This document shows, one piece after another, positions 47,601-56,133 of a stretch of 64,000 nt of DNA (position 1 is the stretch's first letter; each line of letters starts with the position of its first letter). This DNA comes from Methanococcoides sp. EBM-47 (lineage in GTDB: Archaea > Halobacteriota > Methanosarcinia > Methanosarcinales > Methanosarcinaceae), in contig MPPA01000010.1 in assembly GCA_001896725.1 (NCBI GenBank), forward strand, positions 372,001 through 436,000, written 5' to 3'. Position numbers and translations under genes: made by a program. The notes beneath the pieces were generated by a model. That model did no database searches, was not told where the DNA came from, and was given only the letters and a program-made list of their open reading frames with translations.

Positions 47601-49840
47601 CTTCAATGATGACCCTTTATCGTAACAGCACGATACAGCTTTATGGTAACCTAAGCCTTGCAGAGGACCTGGAAGTCTCAACTGACGATTTGTATAATAT
47701 GACCGATAGTGACTTTGAGAGCTTCTTGAATAACGTGCTGGAAGATTATCTTGAAGATATGAAATCAGAGCTCATCCCTTACGGTCTTCATGTCTTTGGT
47801 GTTGCACCACAGGAAGAGAAGCTTGTATGCATGGTAAAATCCATGCTTGGGAACAGATTCACAGATCACATCTACAATGCACTTACAGCAATCAATGGAA
47901 CTGAAGAATATCAGCAGACCGAAGCAGATGCAAATGCAATGTTGCTTTTGAATGCAACCATTCTTAATGGAACGAACATCTCCAATGCTCAGTTTGAGGT
48001 ACTCGGACTTACAAATGCTAATATCACAGCTGATCTGGAGCTGGCGTTGCAGTATGCAGATAACCTTGCTCAGACAACGCGTGAGATCGACCAGACATTA
48101 AGAGCACTTAATGCTGAATACATAGAGCCTTGTACAGGTAATGACCCTATCCGTAACCCAAATGCATTACCCACAGGCAATAACTTCTATAGCTTTGACC
48201 AGAGAACTATTCCTGACGAAGAGACCGAAGCCATGGGAGCTGCCATTATAGATAACTGGCTTGAAACCTATTATTCTGCTAATGACACGTATCCTAATAA
48301 GGTAGCTTTTGTCATGTGGTCTGTGGAAACAATGAGACATGAAGGTCTTATGGAAGCGCAGATCTATGCTCTTCTGGGTGTGGAACTGGAAAGGACCAGT
48401 GGAAGAATAACCGGGTTCAAAGTGATACCGCAGGAAGAAATGACACATCCGAGAATAGATGTGTTGCTCACAACATCGGGACTTTACCGGGACACTTTCC
48501 CCTACCAGATAGAACTTATGGATACCGCAGTCCGCATGGTTGCCCAGCTCAATGAGACGAACGAGACAAACTATGTAAGATGGAACTCGCTGACAATAGA
48601 GGATGCAATGCTGGCAGCCGGATATAATGAAAGTGTTGCACATAATGTTTCTATGTCCAGGGTATTCAGCGAGGCACCGGGTGCATATGGTACAGGTGTA
48701 CCAGAAGCAGTGGCGGCAAGTAATACCTGGGAGAATTCCTCAAAGATTGCTGACCTGTACATATCCCGTATGTCCAATGTGTATGGTAAGGATGTATGGG
48801 GTGTCAATTATGGGGATGTGTTCGAACTGAACCTTGGAGGTGTGTCCTCGGCTATACATAGTGATACATCGAACCTTTACGGTCTTATAGACAATGACGA
48901 CTATTTCTCTTACTTCGGAGCGCTTGGACTTGCTGTAAAATCTATTGCTGGTGACTCTCCTTCAATGTACATTTCTGATCTGACCAGAGTGGACAAACCG
49001 GAGATCATCACGTTAAGCAAAGCTTTCAATGTTGAGCTGAAAGCGAGGTATCTCAATCCTAACTGGATCACGGGAATGATGGAATATGATTATGCAGGTG
49101 CTAGGGAAATGATGAATACCGTGGAATACATGTGGGGATGGGAAGCCACTACACCTGATCTAGTTACTGATTCTGACTGGAATAAGATATATGAGACCTA
49201 TATTCTGGATTCTCAGAACCTTGGACTTGATGACTTCCTCAAGGAGAATGCATATCAATATCAGTCCATCACAGCAAGGATGCTTGAGACCGTAAGAAAG
49301 GATTCATGGGATGCACCAGAAGAAGTTGTTCAGAATCTGGTAAAAGAGTATGTTGAATCCGTGGTGGATAATGGGGTTACATGCTGTCATCATACCTGTG
49401 GCAATCCCTCACTTCATGAATTCGTACAGGGTATAATGTCTGTTCCAGGTCTGGTGGATGAGCAAACTGCTGCAGAATATAAGAAACTCGTGGAAGAGGC
49501 AACTACCAAACCGGCAATAGAAAGTGCCTCTATAAGTCGTAGCAGTAGTTCGAGCAGCTCGAAACAAAAGATCACAGATCAGGTTGCCACCTCTGGACCA
49601 ACGAACCAGACTTTTGAGTCCCATATCGGGGCAGGTACAGATCTTGATCAGCCCGCACCAGAAGCTCCTAGGTCAACCCCTGAGAACTATGTGGAAGGCT
49701 ATGAGATGACCAAGGAAAGTATAGCACCTCCTGAAAGCAGCAATCCTGCATTCTCGGGTTCGGATATAGTTGCTCTTGTCCTTGTGATTGGAGCGGTTGG
49801 AGCAGTCTTAATAGGATTTATGAGAAAGAGGAAGGTGTGA
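44696..49840 (+). CDS. Surface-anchored CobN/magnesium-chelatase-family protein
   Basis: 1714 residues, longer than cytoplasmic CobN (about 1250-1400). Residues 1-25 are a signal peptide (LTLVLSVLLLASLTTIVSA). Three similar Rossmann-like modules follow (about 29-180, 204-345, 349-500); a Gly/Ser linker separates the first two. The chelatase core lies at about 550-1560, with the signature MIHFGTHGTQEWLPG near residue 875 and GEGTQAKRRGNAVIIDHLTP near residue 920. A Cys/His cluster, CCHHTC, is near residue 1562, then a Ser-rich stalk (about 1613) and a C-terminal membrane helix (DIVALVLVIGAVGAVLIGFM) with basic tail RKRKV. So the catalytic part faces outside. No ATPase partner genes are nearby; the ExbB/DUF2149 pair just upstream may supply energy. 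Confidence 0.9.
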   Translation: MQRKYVLTLVLSVLLLASLTTIVSADVNKINIMYISWTPSPALEAASQSMVHSSDIVYTYVPSFNTTTWASPSDELLAAAGSGLLMEQDVIFTDMLSSAVFDPMDPFFRSAKENGTSFVDIRSLGTPEYFDYVSDGDVNDDICTYYNGMGTTNDGISNAENLLIYLATEYSNLSEIIDSNENPIDGGSTGNGSTGGSSAGTGDVKFLFVLGTDLNTAALNNAISSSDISSELGTTVIAMSEAVPENFDFSGYSMIFIESRDEAAVTNWATGINAAKDNGAMVIGYNLSENITLPNVDLYSANYTDIERYWVQGGEANMGSMLKFMGQKFSDAFAGQTVAEPELLQEKVNVTFIINSDSSVYQMKQVLAERAVITDLFNVNVMTGGEAINSSIDISNEDVIMMYMVGANELPVIKDELLTAKNNGAQIGMFGMLTDVYGIATIDMASPPYDAMTNYLYYDGSNNMENWIRCVGATLKNIYIEYSSPMVPNIPDDGIYHPDAFPKIFANSTEYLSWYADHGYNMSAPTIGIIGGKLGKTSIEYNSEDAIIREIESRGCNVIYTTSAVCEDDVDYFTMGGEVLVDSIISLKGFYLNYGDHEKGVEYLQKYNVPVIKAIQDYYQTPDEFNESVLGLSSSSIAYQVTQPEIDGLTDYIWVAGRVQDEETEQYYYEPLECQVEWLSDRAIAWAELGRKENADKKITILYYNHEGGKNNIGASYLDIGSSFTLLLEDMQAAGYNIGNDSVPNGSEFIDLFIESRNVGTWAPGELEKVVQSGYVTLLPVDEYLEWYGTLPLSVRDEVEDMWGKAPGEVMTYENRSGKYFVIPTIQLGNINFIPQPTRAGTSDESLIYHDSSMPPTHQYLATYFWINDIYDADAMIHFGTHGTQEWLPGNEVGLWRYDYPSIMVAETPVVYPYIMDNVGEGTQAKRRGNAVIIDHLTPPIIEAGLYGDLATMSEKIQKYRDARSDNEASMMTLYRNSTIQLYGNLSLAEDLEVSTDDLYNMTDSDFESFLNNVLEDYLEDMKSELIPYGLHVFGVAPQEEKLVCMVKSMLGNRFTDHIYNALTAINGTEEYQQTEADANAMLLLNATILNGTNISNAQFEVLGLTNANITADLELALQYADNLAQTTREIDQTLRALNAEYIEPCTGNDPIRNPNALPTGNNFYSFDQRTIPDEETEAMGAAIIDNWLETYYSANDTYPNKVAFVMWSVETMRHEGLMEAQIYALLGVELERTSGRITGFKVIPQEEMTHPRIDVLLTTSGLYRDTFPYQIELMDTAVRMVAQLNETNETNYVRWNSLTIEDAMLAAGYNESVAHNVSMSRVFSEAPGAYGTGVPEAVAASNTWENSSKIADLYISRMSNVYGKDVWGVNYGDVFELNLGGVSSAIHSDTSNLYGLIDNDDYFSYFGALGLAVKSIAGDSPSMYISDLTRVDKPEIITLSKAFNVELKARYLNPNWITGMMEYDYAGAREMMNTVEYMWGWEATTPDLVTDSDWNKIYETYILDSQNLGLDDFLKENAYQYQSITARMLETVRKDSWDAPEEVVQNLVKEYVESVVDNGVTCCHHTCGNPSLHEFVQGIMSVPGLVDEQTAAEYKKLVEEATTKPAIESASISRSSSSSSSKQKITDQVATSGPTNQTFESHIGAGTDLDQPAPEAPRSTPENYVEGYEMTKESIAPPESSNPAFSGSDIVALVLVIGAVGAVLIGFMRKRKV

Positions 49841-49904
49841 AAGTAGAACCCAAAATTATCTGAAAAATTCTATAAATAGATCAGTGGCAAACTGGTCAGT
49901 TTAT

Positions 49905-49936
49905 AAAACCTTGTATTAGTACAAGGTTTTTATTTT
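49905..49936 (+). terminator. Hairpin terminator after the CobN-like gene
   Basis: AAAACCTTGTA (49905-49915) and TACAAGGTTTT (49920-49930) form an 11-bp stem with loop TTAG, followed by TATTTTT. It lies 65 bases after the stop and closes the operon. The form is like an intrinsic terminator. Confidence 0.8.
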
Positions 49937-50101
49937 TAACATTCTTAAAGTAGTTAATCTTATTAACTAAAAAAATAGTTAATTCTCTATTTTTGCACTT
50001 CAACAATATAAGAACAGAACACTTCAGTATCCCAATACTAAAAAAGGCTTTGTAGAAATCCTCTTCTCTAAGCTTAGATAAGACATTATAATTATTATAA
50101 T

Positions 50102-51097
50102 ATGAGGATCACAGAGATATTGTTAAGGATTTCTGTAAGATCAGATAATGATACATTTATCATCATTAAAGAAGAAACACTAAAAATGGGACCTTATATG
50201 TCAAAGAGTTCAAATCATATAATAGAGGATCTGCAAGCTCTACCTGTTATCAAAGGATATTACCTGGTAGTAGGTGGTGGAAAAATAGGTACGAACTTCG
50301 TGGAGCATGCACGTAAGCATAACTTCCCACTTGTACTTGTGCTGGATAAGGATAGAACTGCTCCAGCCTCTTCTTACACAGAGATCATAAAAGATGTTGA
50401 TGCCTTGCACAAGATCATGGAAGGGCGATCAGCATCCTTGCTTAAGAAAGAAAGCTCAGAGATATATTTTTATTGTGCAAAGCTCGATGAGGTCCCTTTT
50501 ATCCTGTCCTTTGGGGTACCTGAATATATCATACCTGCCATCCCCTGTCATATGATCGCGTATCTGATGAAAAAATACCTCAATTTTTTGAAAAAACATG
50601 ATCAAACTGTCACAGAGATATGCATTTCATCTGAAGATAAAGATATGATGGGGTTCTTTGAACAATTCACATCGAACTTCCCGGAAAACATTAGAGCTGG
50701 CCTTTATCCTGCACAAGGGATGGTCATGTTATCATATGCCAGACCTGGAGAGATATGCCCGGATGAATGTACTGGTCCAGAGAGGTTTTGTATTAATTTC
50801 AGAAGGGAGAAGCCAAAGACAATAATAGATCACCTGCGGGACCTGTTCCCTTTGATCAATGGCTGGGTCTTCGAAAGCTACCAAATAAAACCTGGTATCG
50901 GTGCAATGAAAGGCGCTGATGTGAAACAGAACCTATTGGAAATGTTTGAATATGTGCATTCTCAAGGTGCATATGGAAATAAGGCTGGTGGCGTGGTCAC
51001 ACCAAAGAATATCTTTTTTATAGCTACTGCCTGTAATTGCCATGGCGTAGTGAACCTGTTTAAGATCTGTGTGCCCGGAATGACCCAAACCTTCTGA
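50102..51097 (+). CDS. Methanogen protein of unknown function, Rossmann-like start and Cys cluster
   Basis: 331 residues as drawn; the start is uncertain because TATA-like CATTATAATTATT sits at 50085-50097 and the ATG at 50186 or 50198 may be the real one. From residue 45 the sequence GYYLVVGGGKIGTNFVEHA looks like a dinucleotide-binding turn, followed by FPLVLVLDKD, as in a Rossmann fold. Near residue 218 a run ICPDECTGPERFCINFRR carries three cysteines, and ATACNCHGVVNLFKICVPG near the end carries three more; a metal or Fe-S site is possible. I do not recognise a named family. Confidence 0.6.
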   Translation: MRITEILLRISVRSDNDTFIIIKEETLKMGPYMSKSSNHIIEDLQALPVIKGYYLVVGGGKIGTNFVEHARKHNFPLVLVLDKDRTAPASSYTEIIKDVDALHKIMEGRSASLLKKESSEIYFYCAKLDEVPFILSFGVPEYIIPAIPCHMIAYLMKKYLNFLKKHDQTVTEICISSEDKDMMGFFEQFTSNFPENIRAGLYPAQGMVMLSYARPGEICPDECTGPERFCINFRREKPKTIIDHLRDLFPLINGWVFESYQIKPGIGAMKGADVKQNLLEMFEYVHSQGAYGNKAGGVVTPKNIFFIATACNCHGVVNLFKICVPGMTQTF

Positions 51098-51248
51098 AAC
51101 CTTACTTCTGAAGACTTGCCAGTTATTTCCTATATATTGCTTCGACCGAAAATCGGCCTTACCAAAAATAAGCTCATATGTATGCACAACCAAAGAAAAA
51201 CATAATGACCTGTTGTAATGACCTAATAGAAAAACAAGTGACTAAAAA

Positions 51249-51851
51249 ATGCATAACTTATACCAGTTACATACACTGCTTGCAAGTGCAGGTTACACTA
51301 TAAGGATAACTCGTTGGGAATATCTTCCTTTGGGATTGAAAGCCACAAGAAATGATTCACCTGATCCGGGTATTGTGGCCATTGAGAAAGAGTTAACATC
51401 AGAGCAGCTGAAAGAACAGAACATAGATGCATTCTTGGAGGCGAAGAAAGATAACATTTCGATCATAGCCTTTAATGTACCTCCTCCTGGTTTTCCTGAT
51501 GATTCTGAACCATTGATCAGAAGAACGGAGTTAATAACACCAGGTTCATTTGAAGAGCTTAAAGAGATGGAAAAAGCAGGCTGTAAAATAACCGATGGTC
51601 CCAATAATCTGGAAAGAATGGAAACACCCATTGTTTCTGGGAACGATGCAACATGGAAAGTACCTTTGTACATAAATGGTAAAAAGTTTATGCATAAGCT
51701 GGAAAGCTTTCGTTTTTCCAGGATGCATAACATCCACATACTATTGGAGTTGGGCCAGCCTGTCTGCGAATTCACGATCGAAAGTATATTAATGTTCGAT
51801 AACCTGGATACTTTGGCTGAGTACATTGAAAAGGAGGAAAAAAATAGGTGA
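51249..51851 (+). CDS. Hypothetical protein
   Basis: 200 residues, no signal peptide or membrane helix; I do not recognise a family. An N-terminal helix (HNLYQLHTLLASAGYTIRIT), a Pro/Asp-rich middle (VPPPGFPDDSEPLIRR), then beta-rich TWKVPLYINGKKFMHKLESF. The cysteines are few. It follows the 331-residue gene by 150 bases on the same strand and is convergent with the B12-cap gene (15 bases between stops). Codon use looks normal for the window. Confidence 0.6.
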   Translation: MHNLYQLHTLLASAGYTIRITRWEYLPLGLKATRNDSPDPGIVAIEKELTSEQLKEQNIDAFLEAKKDNISIIAFNVPPPGFPDDSEPLIRRTELITPGSFEELKEMEKAGCKITDGPNNLERMETPIVSGNDATWKVPLYINGKKFMHKLESFRFSRMHNIHILLELGQPVCEFTIESILMFDNLDTLAEYIEKEEKNR

Positions 51852-51865
51852 TTGAGCTGAATGAT

Positions 51866-52189
51866 TTATATCATCAGCACAAGGTCCTCAAACGCATACG
51901 CATTCTCCGGAGAGGATATAATATGCGGTCTCAGGACATCAATACCTATGTTCATGGTCAATGAGGCTTCAAATATGTCCTGGAGATCTATGTCCCCATG
52001 TTCGAAAAGGTCACCTAGTACCTTCATCCCTTCAATGAAACCAAGCTCTATGAATTCCAGAGGGCTTATACCTGCATCGAGCGCCTCATAAGATACTTGT
52101 TTTGCGGCGCTGTTATCGTGTTCAATGATGGCCTTCTTTGCTCTTGCAAGAAGGGTTGTGGTTTCTGTTCCGGTTTGCATGACAATCAC
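51866..52189 (-). CDS. Stand-alone B12-binding cap (helical-bundle) domain
   Basis: 107 residues. Residues 10-95 match the N-terminal four-helix domain of corrinoid proteins such as MtaC and MtmC (B12-binding-2): AIIEHDNSAAKQVSYEALDA, GISPLEFIELGFIEGMKVLG, then DLFEHGDIDLQDIFEASLTM and DVLRPHI. The Rossmann domain with the DxHxxG cobalt-ligand motif is absent; the protein ends in ENAYAFEDLVLMI. It is either a trimmed corrinoid protein gene or a small protein that caps or senses corrinoid. The next 380 bases hold no Rossmann remnant that I can see. Confidence 0.75.
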   Translation of the reverse strand: MIVMQTGTETTTLLARAKKAIIEHDNSAAKQVSYEALDAGISPLEFIELGFIEGMKVLGDLFEHGDIDLQDIFEASLTMNIGIDVLRPHIISSPENAYAFEDLVLMI

Positions 52190-52420
52190 CAGACATTTAC
52201 TTTTTTATCCACTATATCTTGGAGGTCTCAACGCCTCAGATAGCAAAATATCATAAGTTAATAAATATACTATCAACTTTGAATATATGCTAGCATGTAA
52301 GTATAGTGAACATATGGCAACTTGCTCACTTTGAGCCATGTTGCAGCTTTTTAATAATATTAATTAATAATATATTATAAAATTGATTACATATATAACT
52401 TTGTGCTTACATTTTTTTAG

Positions 52421-52441
52421 AAGTTCTGTTTTACAGAACTT
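52421..52441. repeat. 9-bp palindromic hairpin in an AT-rich gap
   Basis: AAGTTCTGT and ACAGAACTT around TTT. The gap 52190-52569 is otherwise AT-rich with no gene. Lying 130 bases beyond the glycosyltransferase stop (minus strand), it could be a 3' hairpin of that message. Confidence 0.4.
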
Positions 52442-52569
52442 GATAAAAATAAAAAAACAATATAGAAAATAAAACTAATAAAAATAAAAAATGTTATAAA
52501 AATATATAAATTAATTAAATGGTCAATACATCGATCCTGACTGAAAATTGAAATGATCTATTTTGAACT

Positions 52570-53730
52570 CTAAGTTTCTTGGATATCCTTAATGATGCCA
52601 GAATTTTGTATAAGATACTTCCATGTGAAATGTTCCCTCATTTCAAAGTTGTTCTTACCCATAGAAACGAGCAAGGAAGTATCATTAAACATTTCTGAGA
52701 TCTTATCAGCAAGGTCTCTGGGATTTCTTGATTCATATAATACACAATTATAACCAGGTATCAGACAGGATTCCTTTCCGATGACATCAGCGACAATAAT
52801 TGGTTTACCGGCAGCAATATACTCTTTTGTCTTTCTGGATGAAAAGAAACCTGGATGTTTAGAATGCTCATCCATTTTATCGTAGGGTAAAATACAAATA
52901 TCGAACCTGTGCATGATTGAAAATGCTTCATTCTGTGGCCTGCGGCCTGTAAAGATCACATTATCATATGTACTATATTTTTCCATTAATTTGGAAGCAT
53001 TAAAACCCTCACCCACAATGACAAACAAAACCTCTGGAATATGTTCAGCCGCCTGACACATATCCTCTACGTTCATAAAAGATTCCCAATTACCGACAAA
53101 ACCCACGACTTTCTTATATCCTTTAAGATCAAATGTATGCATATCAATATTTGCATTGTCGATCCTGTGTATATCTATCCCGTTAGGGATCATTAAACAC
53201 TTTTTGCTATATTCCTGTATTTGGGCCTCAATACCTTCACTAACAACAATGAGCCGATCACTGAGCTTTAATGTGGTCCAGTCAATGTATTTGACAAAAA
53301 AGCTTCTCAGATGTTTTCCTCGTTGGGATAGTTCCAGGTCATACTTGCCATGGAAATCAGAATATACCTTGACACCTATGAGCTTCAATAGGACCAATAA
53401 CATAATCGAGTCGTATCCGCGTAATATAGCAAAATCCATATGATGTCGTATTGCAAACCTGAATGCAAAAAGCGTCAATTGAAGTCTGAAGAGCATACCC
53501 TTTAATAAAGAAAGACTGCCGTCCATACTTATGAAAGGTCTCACCTGAAGCAAATTGTCTATCTCAACCTCATTCTTATCATAAGATTGCATGATCACAT
53601 ACATTTCCTTAAACTCTTTATTGAGCTCAGAAAATATATGCAAGGCCCTCGATGACTGCACAACGCTATATGAAGGCACAGTAGTCAATAATATAAAACC
53701 TTTTTTAGATGTCATGGAAAACAATATCAT
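52570..53730 (-). CDS. Family 4-type glycosyltransferase
   Basis: 386 residues, GT-B fold. The N-terminal acceptor domain includes FAILRGYDSIMLLVLLKLIG; after the hinge come MIPNGIDIHRI (near residue 180), VGFVGNWESFMNVEDMC, and VIFTGRRPQNEAFSIMHRFD. The donor-site acid lies in TKEYIAAGKPIIVADV near residue 305, typical of GT4 retaining enzymes. Transfers a sugar from a nucleotide sugar, probably in surface glycan or S-layer glycosylation, as its neighbour is a large membrane protein of glycan type. Ends in TAG, one of the few such stops in the window. Confidence 0.85.
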   Translation of the reverse strand: MILFSMTSKKGFILLTTVPSYSVVQSSRALHIFSELNKEFKEMYVIMQSYDKNEVEIDNLLQVRPFISMDGSLSLLKGMLFRLQLTLFAFRFAIRHHMDFAILRGYDSIMLLVLLKLIGVKVYSDFHGKYDLELSQRGKHLRSFFVKYIDWTTLKLSDRLIVVSEGIEAQIQEYSKKCLMIPNGIDIHRIDNANIDMHTFDLKGYKKVVGFVGNWESFMNVEDMCQAAEHIPEVLFVIVGEGFNASKLMEKYSTYDNVIFTGRRPQNEAFSIMHRFDICILPYDKMDEHSKHPGFFSSRKTKEYIAAGKPIIVADVIGKESCLIPGYNCVLYESRNPRDLADKISEMFNDTSLLVSMGKNNFEMREHFTWKYLIQNSGIIKDIQET

Positions 53731-53825
53731 AGAAGGTTAAAGTTATTTGGCCGCAATCCGATACTTTGTGATCATGAGATAATTGTAGGACACTAAGGGT
53801 AGTAGCATGGTCAGAGGTCAGCATC

Positions 53826-55760
53826 TCAAAGATATAGATCAACCCCATAATTTGAATAGATCTTAGCGTCTTTTGACAATGAATTCAACAACACCACATC
53901 TTTACCATCTTCCGGGCCATAGAGGAAATTTGAGGAACCAGACCCCGTATATATGCCTCCATCCATGAACTGCTTTTGTCTTATGAGCACATATCCTTTA
54001 TAATTTGGGATTTCATCAACTTTCGAAATGGTATAACTTCTGAAAAAAGGTAAGCCCAACTCTTCTGATTTACTGAAATTTTGTTGAATGAAGAACCTGT
54101 GTGCATGATAGTCAGAATGCAGTTCTGATCCAGGATCAACGTGATCCATAAAATAATTAAATCCCTGGATCTCATCTGAAGTAAAATATTCTCTGACAGG
54201 ATATGTCAATATTGGTTTTGATTCCGGACCATTATAGTAAATGGAAGTGAGCACAAAGATAGCCATGAGCACTGAAATAGCGATCATCCAGCTTGGCCTT
54301 TTACCACTGTCCGAAAGATGAGAATAAAGGATATAAATACCAGCAGCCATAGCAAACGCCATGAAAGGGCTGATCAGCAACATGAACCTATCAAATCTGA
54401 ATAAGGTCATTGTTTGCCAGAGGGTCTGAATAGGAGTTGGAATATAAAGCACAAGCGTAAGTAAGGCAAAAAGTGAGAATACAGAGAAGTAATCCACATA
54501 GTTCCTTTTATTGGACTTGATACGATCCCACAGAAGATAACCTATCCCGATCAGAGCAAAGAATAAAAATATAGAAACGTCAAGATGGTTTAAGATATAT
54601 ATCCACTCATAACCCATTTGCACAGTTTCTTTGATTTGGAACTCTTCATAAAAATGAACATCAGAACGGCTTAACAACAATTCTTCCACGAACACATTTG
54701 CAAAGTAGAACCAATAGCCCATGAACATTGTGCAGAATAATGAAAAATATGTGGTGTTGATATAGCTCTCATTTGACAGGATATGTTCACATACCAAAAG
54801 AAGGAACAATATAACAGCTATCTGGGCAGCTGAAACCTGATGAACGATCACTAAAAATATAGTAAGAAGTATAGCAAGTCCCTGATAAGCAAAACCACGA
54901 TTATTTTCATCTTTTTTGTACAGCAGATATAGAATTACTATCAGGCCTGCATAAGCTAAAGTCCTTGTGATCATGTACATACCATAATAAATAACAGTGC
55001 CGCTTACTGAATACACCAGGCATGACAATAGAGAGAACGTAGAGTTTTTTGTAGCTTTCATAAAGAAATAGTATATGAAAATAAGTAGTACTGAATAGAC
55101 CAGACCTGAACCAAAGAAGTAAGCTGTTTGCAGGTCCATTCCTAATAAATAAGCAAGCTCTGAGTTAAAAATATGAAATAAGGGGAAACTTGCATAAAAA
55201 GTGCTCAGGTCCGCTGGAGCCACATGACCTGAGAGATAGGTCACTTCCGAGATAAATAGATGGGACATGATATCTGTTCCGCCAAAATACAGAGGATATT
55301 TTAGCGTGACACTATAGATCAAGTTTAAGCTCAATAGGAACAGCTCTAAAAGAATGATATAAGGCTTTGAAGATCGGGAGAATATTTGATTCAAGACCAA
55401 GATATAGGCCAATGTTACTGTTCCGAAGTAATATCCTGTTCTTGTGGTACTTAAGAACAGGAATATGATGGATAACAGATAAAATGTTATGAAAGCTAAG
55501 ATCATAGTTCTTTGGCTCAGAGAAGGTCTTTTGAGAAGGAGTTCATCATGACATACGTCCTTTCTGAACATTTTTGATAAAAATATGGCAGAGAATATTG
55601 CTGGTACAGCTACTAACAAACCTCTGATCGCAAAATCTGGACGGTCTATAAAATAGGCTATTGCAATGCCAGCAGCAACCATTGCGATGATGAATAAAGG
55701 GAAAAAACTTACAATGAACCTTAACACTTTATGAGTTGCACCAATCTTCTTTTCCTGCAT
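53826..55760 (-). CDS. Large multi-pass membrane protein, possible glycosyltransferase (DUF2206-like)
   Basis: 644 residues with roughly thirteen hydrophobic segments in the first 500 and a C-terminal outside domain of about 140 residues (DHVDPGSELHSDYHAHRFFI region). An outside loop near residue 170 (GGTDIMSHLFISEVTYLSGH) with Asp and His recalls the first loop of membrane GT-C enzymes. It resembles archaeal DUF2206-type proteins and is next to a glycosyltransferase gene, 95 bases apart. Likely acts in transfer of lipid-linked sugars to surface polymers; not proven. Confidence 0.6.
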   Translation of the reverse strand: MQEKKIGATHKVLRFIVSFFPLFIIAMVAAGIAIAYFIDRPDFAIRGLLVAVPAIFSAIFLSKMFRKDVCHDELLLKRPSLSQRTMILAFITFYLLSIIFLFLSTTRTGYYFGTVTLAYILVLNQIFSRSSKPYIILLELFLLSLNLIYSVTLKYPLYFGGTDIMSHLFISEVTYLSGHVAPADLSTFYASFPLFHIFNSELAYLLGMDLQTAYFFGSGLVYSVLLIFIYYFFMKATKNSTFSLLSCLVYSVSGTVIYYGMYMITRTLAYAGLIVILYLLYKKDENNRGFAYQGLAILLTIFLVIVHQVSAAQIAVILFLLLVCEHILSNESYINTTYFSLFCTMFMGYWFYFANVFVEELLLSRSDVHFYEEFQIKETVQMGYEWIYILNHLDVSIFLFFALIGIGYLLWDRIKSNKRNYVDYFSVFSLFALLTLVLYIPTPIQTLWQTMTLFRFDRFMLLISPFMAFAMAAGIYILYSHLSDSGKRPSWMIAISVLMAIFVLTSIYYNGPESKPILTYPVREYFTSDEIQGFNYFMDHVDPGSELHSDYHAHRFFIQQNFSKSEELGLPFFRSYTISKVDEIPNYKGYVLIRQKQFMDGGIYTGSGSSNFLYGPEDGKDVVLLNSLSKDAKIYSNYGVDLYL

Positions 55761-56133
55761 TTACAGACTCCTGAATGGACCTACTTCCAAAAAGCCCTTT
55801 AGTGATAAAACTTCCTTTGCTCTGTATAAAGTCAAATAGTCTCTCGAGCTAAGTACTATATTCTCCATTTTAATGGCTTAAATCCCATATTAGAATATAA
55901 AACTAACTCAAGAATACTATAATGATATCTTTCTAAAATTGTAAGTTGTTCACCATTTTTACTAAATGTGAATATCAAACTTATTAAGTTAATTGATACA
56001 GCCTATTAAAACCACAGGTATCAATAGAACGCCTGCCGTAGTTATAGTTGATCCGTAAGAACTGGTTGAAGAGCATGGAAACAGAGTAAGTTCAAAGGAC
56101 AATGATAATAAAATAACTCAACTCCGGGATATA
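55761..56133. other. Intergenic region between the membrane protein gene and fno
   Basis: AT-rich, no ORF of interest. One inverted repeat with arms 55992-55999 and 56018-56025 (ATTGATAC / GTATCAAT). The promoter of the membrane protein gene is presumably in the first 100 bases. Confidence 0.45.

Noticed and set aside
52558-52572. Pyrrolysine readthrough at the glycosyltransferase TAG
   Set aside because: A second TAG occurs four codons on and the following sequence is AT-rich without protein character; the family length is already complete.
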